Counted from the stretch's first letter, positions 1 through 6,810 are shown. The stretch: DNA of 7,134 bases from JBELMB01 sp042088665 (GCA_042088665.1 JBELMB010000253.1:1-7134), one strand, 5' to 3'. The notes: generated by a model not told the origin, from the letters alone. Made by a program: numbers and translations.

Positions 1-12
1 CTCCGGGGTGAA

Positions 13-44
13 TTGGCCGCAGGCCAAGAGGGGCAGCGCCCCTC
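13..44 (-). terminator. Tandem hairpins after the operon's last gene (possible terminator)
   Basis: Two perfect inverted repeats lie side by side, 60 bases past the stop codon of the creatininase-like gene. Bases 28-34 (GAGGGGC) pair with 38-44 around a 3-base loop. Bases 13-18 (TTGGCC) pair with 22-27, also around a 3-base loop. On the minus strand the GC-rich hairpin comes first. Neither is followed by a clear T-run inside the window, so a classical intrinsic terminator is not proven. The location at the 3' end of a long operon still makes termination or transcript-end protection the likely role. It could equally serve a converging gene to the left, which is not visible. Confidence 0.5.
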
Positions 45-103
45 CCCCTGACACACGCCAGAAACCAGCCAGACGACGATCCGGCCAGCCACAAACGCGC
101 CAG

Positions 104-886
104 CTAAAGATGCGCCGGGGCGCTCGGCACATCCATGTCACGCACCTTGCGCAACATGTCCACGAAACCCGACACCTGATGCGCCGCAGTCGCTTCGCCC
201 TTCTCCACCGTTGCCAGCGAGGCATCCCCGACCGTCCCGTCCGGGTTCAGGTCCGCGGCGATCCACCCCCGGCTGATCGGACCAATCGGCGAGATCAGAT
301 CGGTCTCGGCACTGGAGGCAAAATGCTGCGCTTTCGCCATGTCCACACACTCGGGCCGGAACGACAGCATCAGGGACGTCTCCACATCGCCGCCGTGAAT
401 GCCAAAACGCTTTTCATACTCGGTATACAGCCCCTCGGGATGGCCGAAATTCCCCCATTGGCACTTCACCGCCAGCATCCCGGCCTGCACCCGCAATTCC
501 CGACTGAGGATCGAGATCAGGTCAAGGTTCCCCCCATGGCTGTTCACGATGACGATCTTGCGGAAACCGGCGCGCGCCACGGACAGCCCGATCTCTGTCC
601 AGGCGGTCAGCGCCGTCGCCGCCGTCAGCGTCAGCGTGCCCCGTGCCCAGAGGTGCTCGTTGGACTTGCCCACAGACTGCATCGGCAGGATCCATGGGTC
701 CAGATCCTCTGGACAGGCCGCGCGAAACCCATTCAGCATGCCCTGCATGATCATCGTGTCAGTGCCCACCGGCAGGTGCGGGCCGTGCTGTTCAATCGCC
801 GCTGTCGGCAGGATGGCGATGGCTGTCGCCGGATCGATGCCTTCGAACTCCGGCGCGCGCCGGTCTGCCCAGTCAAGACGTCTCAT
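104..886 (-). CDS. Creatininase-family metal-dependent amidohydrolase
   Basis: This 260-residue protein has the usual length for the creatininase family, which are cytoplasmic di-metal enzymes hydrolysing cyclic or linear amides. The family motifs are visible: EQHGPHLPVGTD at 32-43, giving probable metal ligands E32, H34 and D43; NSHGGN at 115-120, giving H117; and HGGDVETS at 164-171, giving E169. Creatinine amidohydrolase itself carries a Glu ligand in an H-Y-E-N motif, as I recall it. Here the motif is H-G-G-N, as in formamide hydrolases and other family branches, so creatinine is not assumed to be the substrate. The ATG overlaps the preceding stop in an ATGA, and GGAGA lies 4 bases upstream (891-895). 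It is the last gene of the operon and probably performs a late ring-opening or deamidation step. Family assignment is secure; the substrate is unknown. Confidence 0.93.
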   Translation of the reverse strand: MRRLDWADRRAPEFEGIDPATAIAILPTAAIEQHGPHLPVGTDTMIMQGMLNGFRAACPEDLDPWILPMQSVGKSNEHLWARGTLTLTAATALTAWTEIGLSVARAGFRKIVIVNSHGGNLDLISILSRELRVQAGMLAVKCQWGNFGHPEGLYTEYEKRFGIHGGDVETSLMLSFRPECVDMAKAQHFASSAETDLISPIGPISRGWIAADLNPDGTVGDASLATVEKGEATAAHQVSGFVDMLRKVRDMDVPSAPAHL

Positions 887-1245
887 GGTGTCTCCGTGCT
901 GTAAGTGAAGTCATGCCGCGACCGAAGGTCGTCCGCCGCCAGATCCAGCCCGATGCTGAAGGCCTGCTTTTGATCGACGAGGCCAGAGCGCGCGTCGAGG
1001 CTCTCGGTGCCCAGCGCCGCCCAACCGCGATTATGCGGGCTTTGCGCAATCGACAGCGGCGCCTTGGCGCCATCCGGCAACGCAAAGAAGCCATCCGCCT
1101 GGGCAAACATCGCATCGACAAGCTCCGATGGCACACCGTGATTGGTCAGCAGGAAAAAGCCATGGTCGCCGCAAACCTGCCCCAGCGCCACAGAGAAGGC
1201 CTGCGGGTCCTGCGCATTGTCGGTCCAGTCAGGAACGGGGATCAT
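883..1245 (-). pseudogene. Truncated 2-oxoglutarate/Fe(II) oxygenase, N-terminal domain only
   Basis: The first roughly 105 residues match the N-terminal domain of isopenicillin-N-synthase-like 2-oxoglutarate dioxygenases. Recognisable pieces are IPVPDW at the start, GFFLLTNHGVP, the FFALPDGAK segment, HNRGWAALGTESLD, and DQKQAFSIGLDLAADD. Full-length members are roughly 300 residues or more. Here the similarity stops after LAADD, and about 15 unrelated residues (LRSRHDFTYSTETP) lead to a stop overlapping the next start by 4 bases. The double-stranded beta-helix with the HxD...H iron site and the 2-oxoglutarate-binding Arg is absent, and I find no continuation in the other frames. The product cannot be a working dioxygenase. 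An internal deletion that removed the 3' two thirds is the simplest reading. I place the start at 1245 because AAGAAGG lies 5 bases upstream. An ATG at 1275, overlapping the previous stop, would add 10 residues. A retained small protein is the alternative. Confidence 0.75.
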
Positions 1246-1250
1246 CGGGG

Positions 1251-1257
1251 CCTTCTT
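1251..1257 (-). promoter_or_regulatory. Ribosome binding site deciding the oxygenase-fragment start
   Basis: Read on the minus strand this is AAGAAGG, 5 bases before the ATG at 1245. The competing in-frame ATG at 1275 has no comparable site before it. The family's usual N-terminus (M-I-P-V) also begins at 1245. Confidence 0.6.
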
Positions 1258-1271
1258 TTCAAGACGTGGGC

Positions 1272-1871
1272 TCATGGCTTCAGGAACCTGTCAAGCTTGC
1301 GCGAGACCCGACGCAGATGGGCGCGCCTGCTGTCCGGTGAGGAACTGTCCATCAGGTAATGCGCCGCGAAACAGGTGCGGCAACGCTTGGCGCAAAGCAA
1401 GCGGACTCCGCGCAGCAGCGTGCGCCGCCCGGGCGCCCCGATAAAGCGGGTCAGACCCCAACTGGCGCCACAGGTGGTAAAAACCCCCAGCCGCGTGATA
1501 TGCGTCAACCCCGGCCCGATGGTGCCGCCCTCTTGCGCGGGCATCTCAAAGGCCAAACCGGGCAGCAGCACCCGGTCCAGCCAGCCCTTGAGGATCGCGG
1601 GCAGCCCGTACCACCACGTCGGATAGACAAAGATCAGCGTGTCGCACCAGGCCACGGCCTCACAATGCGGCTCCAGCCCCGTCTGGTTGACGGTGACATC
1701 CTCGTAGCGGGTCAATTCCTCTGCGCTCAGCGCCGGGGCGAACCCGGTCTCGTAGAGATCCAGCACGCGAACCTCTGCCCCGACGCGGTCAAGCTGTTCC
1801 ACGACAAGGGTTTTCACCGCGGCGGTAAAGCTGTCAGGCTTTGGATGGGCATAGACGAGCACGGCGCGCAT
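1272..1871 (-). CDS. Flavodoxin-fold NAD(P)H oxidoreductase (MdaB/NQO1-like), copy B
   Basis: This is a 199-residue cytoplasmic flavoprotein of the NAD(P)H:quinone oxidoreductase / modulator-of-drug-activity type, which transfers hydride from NAD(P)H through bound FMN or FAD to quinones or other acceptors. The N-terminal strand and flavin-phosphate loop read VLVYAHPKPDSF (4-15). The central motif FVYPTWWYGLPAILKGWLDR (81-100) is the family hallmark. Residues 127-151 form the second flavin-contact region. Its start overlaps the stop of the neighbouring homologue by one base (TGATG), with only a weak ribosome binding site, so it is probably translationally coupled. The C-terminal region holds C160, C164 and C167 in a CX3CX2C arrangement that the neighbouring copy lacks. 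The physiological electron acceptor cannot be read from sequence. It may reduce a pathway intermediate or supply reduced flavin. Confidence 0.9.
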   Translation of the reverse strand: MRAVLVYAHPKPDSFTAAVKTLVVEQLDRVGAEVRVLDLYETGFAPALSAEELTRYEDVTVNQTGLEPHCEAVAWCDTLIFVYPTWWYGLPAILKGWLDRVLLPGLAFEMPAQEGGTIGPGLTHITRLGVFTTCGASWGLTRFIGAPGRRTLLRGVRLLCAKRCRTCFAAHYLMDSSSPDSRRAHLRRVSRKLDRFLKP

Positions 1872-2449
1872 CAGAGCTTTGCCATCTCGGTCCGGACCCG
1901 GGCGAGATGCGCCTTCAGCGCCGCGGGCCCGTTGTTGTTCATGTCATACAGCGCGATGTAGCGGGTTCTGGGCCAGCCACAGGCGTAGCGCACCGCGCGG
2001 GTGACACATTTGCGCGGTGGGTCGCCGTTCATTCTGGCCCGCCAGCGCGTGCCTCCGTATGTCGTGACCGCCGCCAGCCGCTTTATCTGCGTCAGCCCCG
2101 GTTTCACGCCGCCCCCTTCGAGCTTGAAACTCACGTCCGGCAGGAACACCCGATCCAGAAAGCCCTTGAGAATGGCGGGATAGCCAAAGTTCCAGACCGG
2201 AAAAACCATGACCAGCGCCTCAGCCGCGCGCAACCGATCCACATAGTCGGAAACAGGCGCGATATTGCCCGGAATGTCGTGATAGCCCTGCCGCTCTGCC
2301 ATGGTGAGCACGGGCGAGAACCCTTCGGCGTTCAGGTCGCAACCGTCCACGTCCCAGCCGCGCCGCGTCAGCGTGTCGACCACCATCTCGTAGACCGCCG
2401 CGTTAAAGCTGTCTGGACAGGGGTGGGCATAGAGCACCAGCGCCTTCAT
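1871..2449 (-). CDS. Flavodoxin-fold NAD(P)H oxidoreductase (MdaB/NQO1-like), copy A
   Basis: This is a 192-residue homologue of the gene immediately downstream. It shares YAHPxPDSFxAAV at the N-terminus (7-19), FPVWNFGYPAILKGFLDRVF in the centre (83-102), GLTQIKRLA (118-126), and the C-terminal pattern RTRYIALYDM followed by AHLARV. It has the length and motif order of flavodoxin-like quinone or drug reductases that use NAD(P)H and FMN/FAD. It begins 24 bases after the FAD oxidase stop, with only an AGG directly against the ATG and no well-spaced ribosome binding site. Expression therefore probably depends on translation of the upstream gene. Adjacent placement of two diverged copies suggests a tandem duplication, with either separate substrates or a heterodimer, since family members work as dimers. 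The assignment to family is firm and the acceptor is unknown. Confidence 0.9.
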   Translation of the reverse strand: MKALVLYAHPCPDSFNAAVYEMVVDTLTRRGWDVDGCDLNAEGFSPVLTMAERQGYHDIPGNIAPVSDYVDRLRAAEALVMVFPVWNFGYPAILKGFLDRVFLPDVSFKLEGGGVKPGLTQIKRLAAVTTYGGTRWRARMNGDPPRKCVTRAVRYACGWPRTRYIALYDMNNNGPAALKAHLARVRTEMAKL

Positions 2450-2473
2450 CCTGGATCACGCGCGATGGTCATG

Positions 2474-3892
2474 TCAGGCCTCTTCCGGGGTCGGGGTCAT
2501 CTCCGGATAGGCATACATCTGACCATAGTCCCATTCCGGATCGTCAAAGGCGATCATCTTGCCGGGATTGAGCAGGCCCTTGGGGTCAGCCTCCTTCTTG
2601 AAGTCCAGCTGCCGCGGATCCGCGTGCTGACGCCCGCCTTCCTCCAGCGTGTAACGATGCGGGTTGAAGACCAGCGCCCCGGCGTCCTCATGCGCTTTCA
2701 CGATCTCGTCCAGCCGCGCCTCGGTGGTGAATTTTACCAGCGTCAGCCCGGCAAAGCCCACATGCCCGCCATCCATCCGGATCGCTTCGAGATGTTGGAT
2801 CAGCTCATCGGGGAAGGCCCTGCGCATCTCGTTCACGAGGCGGAAATGATCCGGGAACCCATAGCGCACCTGCAGGTAGGTGATCGACGGATCGACCTTC
2901 AGCGCCCGCAGGGTCGTGTGGTTCCAGCCGTATTCAAACACCAGACCCGGCGATCGTTCCCATGTGTGATCATCGGATCGGTAGATCAGCTTCAGATCCG
3001 GGTTGCGGCCCATCCATGTCAGAAAGCCCTCAAGGCTTTGTGGCGCAACCATCAGGCCGATCAGGTGATCGTCCGCGTCCACATGGGGGGCAACGCGCTG
3101 AAAATAGGTCTTCGCGGTGGGGGCCTCATAGACCGACGCGATCTTCAGAAGAATGCCGTTTTCATTGGCCAGACCCGCGGCGCATTCCATCGCACGGTCG
3201 AAATCCTTTGCCGTGACAAAGCAATCGACCCAAGGGTAGGCCGGGGCCAGCGGCAGCTCCAGCTCCGTGATGATGCCGTTGGTGCCATAGGCGTGGCTGA
3301 CGCGGGCCAGCTCTTCGCCGGTGAAGTCCATCACGCGGGGCTCTTCCTCCATGGTGACGACACGCAGGCGGATGATGTTGCCCAGCTCGCGCAGCGACCC
3401 CCACGTGACCGACCCCACGCCACCCGATCCACCGGCGATGAACCCGCCCACGGTGGCCGTGGCCCAGGTCGAGGAGAACATGCGCAGCTCGTGACCGCAG
3501 GCTTCGATGCAATGGGCATCGACATCCTTGAGCAGGCAGCCCGGTTCCACGATCACCCGGCCCGGTTCGCAAAAGGTCACCTTGTCCATGTGCTTGAGAT
3601 GCATGACGCAGCCGCCGCGCATCGGCATCGCCTGCCCGTAGTTGCCGGTGCCTGCGCCACGGGTGGTGACCGGCACATCATGCGCGTAGCAGGTCTTGAG
3701 GATCTCGATGATCTCGGCCTCGTTGCGCGGGCGCACCACGAAATCCGCCAGCAGATGATCCATGCGCGCCTTCAGCACCGGCGAATACCAGAAGAAATCG
3801 CGCGAGGCGCTTTTGATCGCAGTGTCCTTTTCCTCGATGTCGAGGTGGGACAGCGCGGCCCTTGCGGCGGCGACATTGGCGGGAAGGGTCAT
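2474..3892 (-). CDS. FAD-linked oxidase, GlcD-like (FAD-binding PCMH-type)
   Basis: This is a 472-residue cytoplasmic flavoenzyme. The N-terminal FAD-binding half shows VVRPRNEAEI (52-61), a pyrophosphate-binding loop TTRGAGTGNYGQAMP (76-90), a glycine-rich TATVGGFIAGGSGGVG (145-160), and AYGTNGIITELELPL (201-215). The C-terminal half is of the FAD-oxidase C-terminal type and ends with the characteristic DPKGLLNPGKM (436-446). Glycolate, D-lactate and other 2-hydroxy-acid dehydrogenases belong here. The usual HxGDGNxH signature of those enzymes is not present; HVGFAG (377-382) is the nearest stretch. The substrate is therefore probably not a simple 2-hydroxy acid. No iron-sulfur partner subunit of the GlcF kind is adjacent. 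The start overlaps the amidohydrolase stop by 4 bases, and GAGG lies 7 bases upstream (3900-3903). It presumably oxidises a pathway intermediate made by the neighbouring hydrolase. Confidence 0.92.
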   Translation of the reverse strand: MTLPANVAAARAALSHLDIEEKDTAIKSASRDFFWYSPVLKARMDHLLADFVVRPRNEAEIIEILKTCYAHDVPVTTRGAGTGNYGQAMPMRGGCVMHLKHMDKVTFCEPGRVIVEPGCLLKDVDAHCIEACGHELRMFSSTWATATVGGFIAGGSGGVGSVTWGSLRELGNIIRLRVVTMEEEPRVMDFTGEELARVSHAYGTNGIITELELPLAPAYPWVDCFVTAKDFDRAMECAAGLANENGILLKIASVYEAPTAKTYFQRVAPHVDADDHLIGLMVAPQSLEGFLTWMGRNPDLKLIYRSDDHTWERSPGLVFEYGWNHTTLRALKVDPSITYLQVRYGFPDHFRLVNEMRRAFPDELIQHLEAIRMDGGHVGFAGLTLVKFTTEARLDEIVKAHEDAGALVFNPHRYTLEEGGRQHADPRQLDFKKEADPKGLLNPGKMIAFDDPEWDYGQMYAYPEMTPTPEEA

Positions 3893-5151
3893 GGGCGGGC
3901 CTCAAAAAGATGATCAAGTTCTGCGTAGTCGGGCAACGTGCGGTCGATGGCCTGACCTGCGCGCAGCACGATGCGGTCGGCTTGCGGACGGGCGAACAGC
4001 TCTGTCCAGCTGCGGGCGCGGCAGATCACCAGATCGGCGGGCGCACCGGGCGTCAGGCTGGCGGGCTCGAACCCGCAGATCTCTGCCGGCGTGGCAGAGA
4101 AGGCGCGCGACCAGTCGGGGTCAGAGTGGTCGAGATGGGCAATGCGCGTCGCCTCGCGCATCACTTCGATCATGTCCATGTCGCCATAGGCATAAAACGG
4201 ATCGCGGGTATTGTCGGAGGCAAAGCTGACCTTGATCCCCCGCGCCTTCATCTCGTGAACGAGGGTCACGCCACGCCCCCGGGGGGTGCGGGCGGCTGCG
4301 CGGTCCTGCAGATACATGTTGCACATGGGCAGGCTGACCACGTCGAGCCCGGCACGGGCCACCACGTCCAGCGTGTCCAGCGCGCGCGCCTCGTCCTGCG
4401 TGGAAAGCGAGCAGCAATGCCCTACCAGAACCGGCGCATCAAAGCCGGTTTCGAGGATGCAGTCCGCGATCAGGCGCAGCGTTTCCGAGGTTGGATCCAT
4501 CGTCTCGTCGGTATGGAAATCAAGCGCCAGACCGCGTTTCGCGGCGGCCTCGATATGGCCCATGATGATGCGCTTCAGCTCTGGCACGGGGTAAGAGACC
4601 ATGCCAAGCACGCCGCCATGTGTGGCCACCGTGTCGGCGATGGCGTCGTATTCGTCCAGATCGTACCCTTCGCAGGAGATCAGGCTGGCCATCTGCAGAT
4701 CCACCCGCCCGGCCCATTCCGCGCGCAGGTCGCTGAGCACGGGCCAGCTGCGGGCGTATTGGCCGTTCATCGAATCCAGATGTGTGCGGATCGCCCGCGT
4801 GCCATGGGCATGGGCCGCGCGCAGCGAAAAGGAGACCCGCGTGCGCACGTCCTCTTCTGACCAGTTGGCATGATCGCCGCGCACCGACGCCAGTGCCCCC
4901 GGAAAACTGCCGTCCGGGTTCGAGGCGCGGGGCCATATGTGACCCTTGTCCAGATGCGTGTGACCATCGACGAAGGCCGGAAATACCATGGCCCCTTTCA
5001 TGTCCACCTGTGTGCCTGCGGGCGGGCAGAGCACGCCATCCGCCACGCCAAGGTCGGTTGTCACAAGGTCTGCGTCGCCGCCAAGGGCCCAGCCCGGCAC
5101 GGTCACGTTTGTCAGCGTGAACGGCGCTGAAGGCAGTGTCAGAAAATCCAT
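3889..5151 (-). CDS. Cytosine-deaminase-like metal-dependent amidohydrolase
   Basis: This 420-residue protein belongs to the amidohydrolase superfamily, close to cytosine deaminase (CodA) in motif order and length. Probable metal ligands are H64 and H66 (DGHTHLDK), H213 with catalytic E216 (HTDE), H245 (GHCCSL), and D313 (ASDNTRDPFYAYGD). Q153 in DLQMASL matches the substrate-contacting glutamine of CodA by position. The N-terminal 55 and C-terminal 60 residues form the usual small beta-sandwich, ending with PGAPADLVI. After the last ligand CodA has a second Asp, and here it is N314; the segment between also differs. Cytosine is thus only one candidate, and other cyclic amidines, pterins or triazine-like compounds are possible. 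The start overlaps the permease stop by one base (TGATG), and GAGAGG lies 4 bases before it. Placed directly after the importer, it probably catalyses the first cytoplasmic step, releasing ammonia or an amine. Confidence 0.92.
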   Translation of the reverse strand: MDFLTLPSAPFTLTNVTVPGWALGGDADLVTTDLGVADGVLCPPAGTQVDMKGAMVFPAFVDGHTHLDKGHIWPRASNPDGSFPGALASVRGDHANWSEEDVRTRVSFSLRAAHAHGTRAIRTHLDSMNGQYARSWPVLSDLRAEWAGRVDLQMASLISCEGYDLDEYDAIADTVATHGGVLGMVSYPVPELKRIIMGHIEAAAKRGLALDFHTDETMDPTSETLRLIADCILETGFDAPVLVGHCCSLSTQDEARALDTLDVVARAGLDVVSLPMCNMYLQDRAAARTPRGRGVTLVHEMKARGIKVSFASDNTRDPFYAYGDMDMIEVMREATRIAHLDHSDPDWSRAFSATPAEICGFEPASLTPGAPADLVICRARSWTELFARPQADRIVLRAGQAIDRTLPDYAELDHLFEARP

Positions 5152-6008
5152 CAGACCTCTCGTTTCAAGGCGCTCTCATGCCAGCGGAACAGGCACAGGT
5201 AGCTGATAAGGCTCATCAATCCAAAGAGCGCCACGCCCATGACCGAAATCAGGATCAGCGCCGCATAAAGCCTGCCAAAGTTGAAGCGATACGAAGCCTC
5301 CAGCAGGGTAGAGGCAAGCCCCAGCCCGGTGCCCGCACGCCCGATCACGAATTCCGCCACCACGGCGCCGATCAGCGCAAGCCCGCCCGCGATCTTGAGC
5401 CCGCCAAGGAAGAACGGCAAGGCCGAAGGCCCGGAAAGATAGCGCAGGGTCTGCCACTTCGTGGCCCCATAGATCGTGAACAGATCCTGAAGGTTGTGGT
5501 CCGCGGATTTCAGACCGATCGTCGTGTTCGACAGGATCGGGAAAAACGCCACGATCCACGCGCACAGAAGCGCCGCGACAAAGGCGCTTTCGACATAGAT
5601 CTGCAACAACGGCGCAATCGCCACGACTGGGGTGACCTGCAGGATCACCGCATAGGGAAACATTGCCAGTTCGACCCATTTCGACTGGGTAAAGGCCACC
5701 GCGATGGCCAGCCCCCCGATCACCGCAAAGACCAGCGCAAGGAACGTCAGCCGCCCGGTCACCATCATGGCCGGCCAGAGCACCGTCCAGTCCGACACCA
5801 TTGTCTTGGCGATCAACCATGGCGAGGGCAGGATGTAATGCGGCACTTCTGCGATCACCACGTAGGCCTGCCATGCGCCGATCACCAGCACCAGCACCAA
5901 CGAGGGCAGCGTCCAGCGCGCAATCGCCAGAATGCGGTTCTGTCGGGCGCGGCGTTCTTCTTCGGCATCGACCATCGGCAGGTCGTCGGGTTGGTTGATC
6001 GCGGTCAT
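5151..6008 (-). CDS. ABC transporter permease, NitT/TauT/SsuC type
   Basis: This is a 285-residue inner-membrane permease of a small-solute importer. After a charged cytoplasmic N-terminus (about 1-30) the hydrophobic segments fall near 32-53, 87-106, 117-137, 141-161, 205-222 and 247-272, which is six spans. The cytoplasmic coupling (EAA) loop lies at about 172-205. It includes IYGATKWQTLRYLSGPSALP followed by FFLGGLKIAGG, matching the family pattern G-A-[ST]-x-x-Q...P...P....GL. The start overlaps the ATPase stop by 4 bases (ATGA). A strong ribosome binding site, GGAGGAGG, lies 4 bases before it inside the last codons of the ATPase gene. Only one permease gene is present, so the channel is probably a homodimer. 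The substrate of the transporter cannot be fixed from the permease; this family moves sulfonates, nitrate, pyrimidines and related compounds. Confidence 0.93.
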   Translation of the reverse strand: MTAINQPDDLPMVDAEEERRARQNRILAIARWTLPSLVLVLVIGAWQAYVVIAEVPHYILPSPWLIAKTMVSDWTVLWPAMMVTGRLTFLALVFAVIGGLAIAVAFTQSKWVELAMFPYAVILQVTPVVAIAPLLQIYVESAFVAALLCAWIVAFFPILSNTTIGLKSADHNLQDLFTIYGATKWQTLRYLSGPSALPFFLGGLKIAGGLALIGAVVAEFVIGRAGTGLGLASTLLEASYRFNFGRLYAALILISVMGVALFGLMSLISYLCLFRWHESALKREV

Positions 6009-6793
6009 GCGGCCTCCTCCATGGCCATGGCCAGCGCGGCAGAGGCGCTGCTGGCCGAGGCGGCATAATCCGGCGAGGTGCGAAAGGCGTCGCTGCGCGG
6101 ATAGGGGGCATCCACCGTCAACTCCCGGATCACCCGGCCCGGGCGCGCCGCCATCACGACGATGCGGTCCGACAAAAAGACCGACTCGAACACCGAATGG
6201 GTGACAAAGATCACCGTGCAGCCGATCGCGTCGCGCAGGGCCAGCAAGTCGTTGTTCAGCTTGTGGCGCGTGATCTCGTCCAGCGCCGCAAAGGGTTCAT
6301 CCATCAGGATCAGTCTTGGCCGCGTCACCAGCGCGCGGGCAATCGACACCCGCATCTTCATGCCGCCGGACAGCTCCCGTGGGAAGGCGTTCTGGAAATC
6401 CTGCAGACCGACCAGCTTCAGTGCCTCCAGCACGTCGTCCGCCACGCTGGAATAGGATTTGCCCCGCAGGCGGAATGGCAGCCAGACGTTGTCCTTGACC
6501 CGCGCCCAAGGCATGAGGGTCGGCTCCTGGAAGACGATCCCGAGATCGCCCTCGCCTTGCCCCCCCTGCCAGTCGATGCCGCCAGAGGTCGGCTGCATCA
6601 GCCCCGCGATCAAGCGCAAGGCGGTGGACTTGCCACACCCCGACGGCCCGAGAAGCGAGATGAAATCGCCCTGGTTCACAGACAGGTTCAGGTCCTTCAG
6701 CGCGACGACATTGCCGCGAAAGGTCTTTTCGATATGCGACATGCGCAAGAGTTCCTGACGCTCCCCCAAGGGCGCGCGAGACGCTGGTGTCAT
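6005..6793 (-). CDS. ABC transporter ATP-binding protein, NitT/TauT/SsuB type
   Basis: This is a 262-residue cytoplasmic ATPase that powers the importer. Nucleotide-binding motifs are complete and in order: Walker A GPSGCGKST (49-57), Q-loop at Q89 (VFQEPTLMPW), signature LSGGMKMRVSIARAL (141-155), Walker B LILMDEPFAALD (161-172), and switch H199 (FVTHS). VFESVFLSDRIVVMAARPGR (201-220) is typical of the nitrate/taurine/sulfonate subfamily. I chose the ATG at 6793 because AAAGGA lies 7 bases upstream. A longer reading from a TTG at 6823 would start inside the intergenic hairpin. The last 20 residues are Ala/Ser-rich (YAASASSASA...) and contribute no recognised domain; their final codons contain the ribosome binding site of the permease. 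It follows the substrate-binding protein after a 55-nt spacer. Confidence 0.94.
   Translation of the reverse strand: MTPASRAPLGERQELLRMSHIEKTFRGNVVALKDLNLSVNQGDFISLLGPSGCGKSTALRLIAGLMQPTSGGIDWQGGQGEGDLGIVFQEPTLMPWARVKDNVWLPFRLRGKSYSSVADDVLEALKLVGLQDFQNAFPRELSGGMKMRVSIARALVTRPRLILMDEPFAALDEITRHKLNNDLLALRDAIGCTVIFVTHSVFESVFLSDRIVVMAARPGRVIRELTVDAPYPRSDAFRTSPDYAASASSASAALAMAMEEAA
6013..6020 (-). promoter_or_regulatory. Ribosome binding site of the permease, inside the ATPase gene
   Basis: Read on the minus strand this is GGAGGAGG, 4 bases before the permease ATG at 6008. It lies within the last codons of the ATPase gene, in the Met-Glu-Glu-Ala-Ala tail. This arrangement fits tight translational coupling of the two transporter subunits. 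Confidence 0.75.
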
Positions 6794-6800
6794 GCATCTG

Positions 6801-6806
6801 TCCTTT
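6801..6806 (-). promoter_or_regulatory. Ribosome binding site deciding the ATPase start
   Basis: Read on the minus strand this is AAAGGA, 7 bases before the ATG at 6793. It lies 4 bases after the foot of the intergenic hairpin, so hairpin folding need not block it. It supports the ATG over the upstream TTG at 6823. Confidence 0.65.
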
Positions 6807-6810
6807 GTTT

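Noticed and set aside
8..904. Plus-strand open frame opposite the creatininase-like gene
   Set aside because: It is an antisense shadow. The minus-strand protein has all family motifs and a good ribosome binding site.
873..1136. Alternative-frame continuation that might restore the oxygenase by a frameshift
   Set aside because: The other-frame translation is Arg/Ser-rich and contains no iron-binding HxD or downstream oxygenase motifs. A simple frameshift therefore does not explain the truncation.
1841..3913. Very long plus-strand open frame (690 codons) opposite the FAD oxidase and reductase genes
   Set aside because: The translation is rich in His, Arg and Gln with no recognisable domain, and it runs antisense to well-supported genes. 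It is a mirror of high-G+C codon use.
5136..6068. Plus-strand open frame opposite the permease gene
   Set aside because: It has low-complexity, Arg/His/Gln-rich composition and no family features, whereas the minus strand encodes a clear permease with membrane spans.
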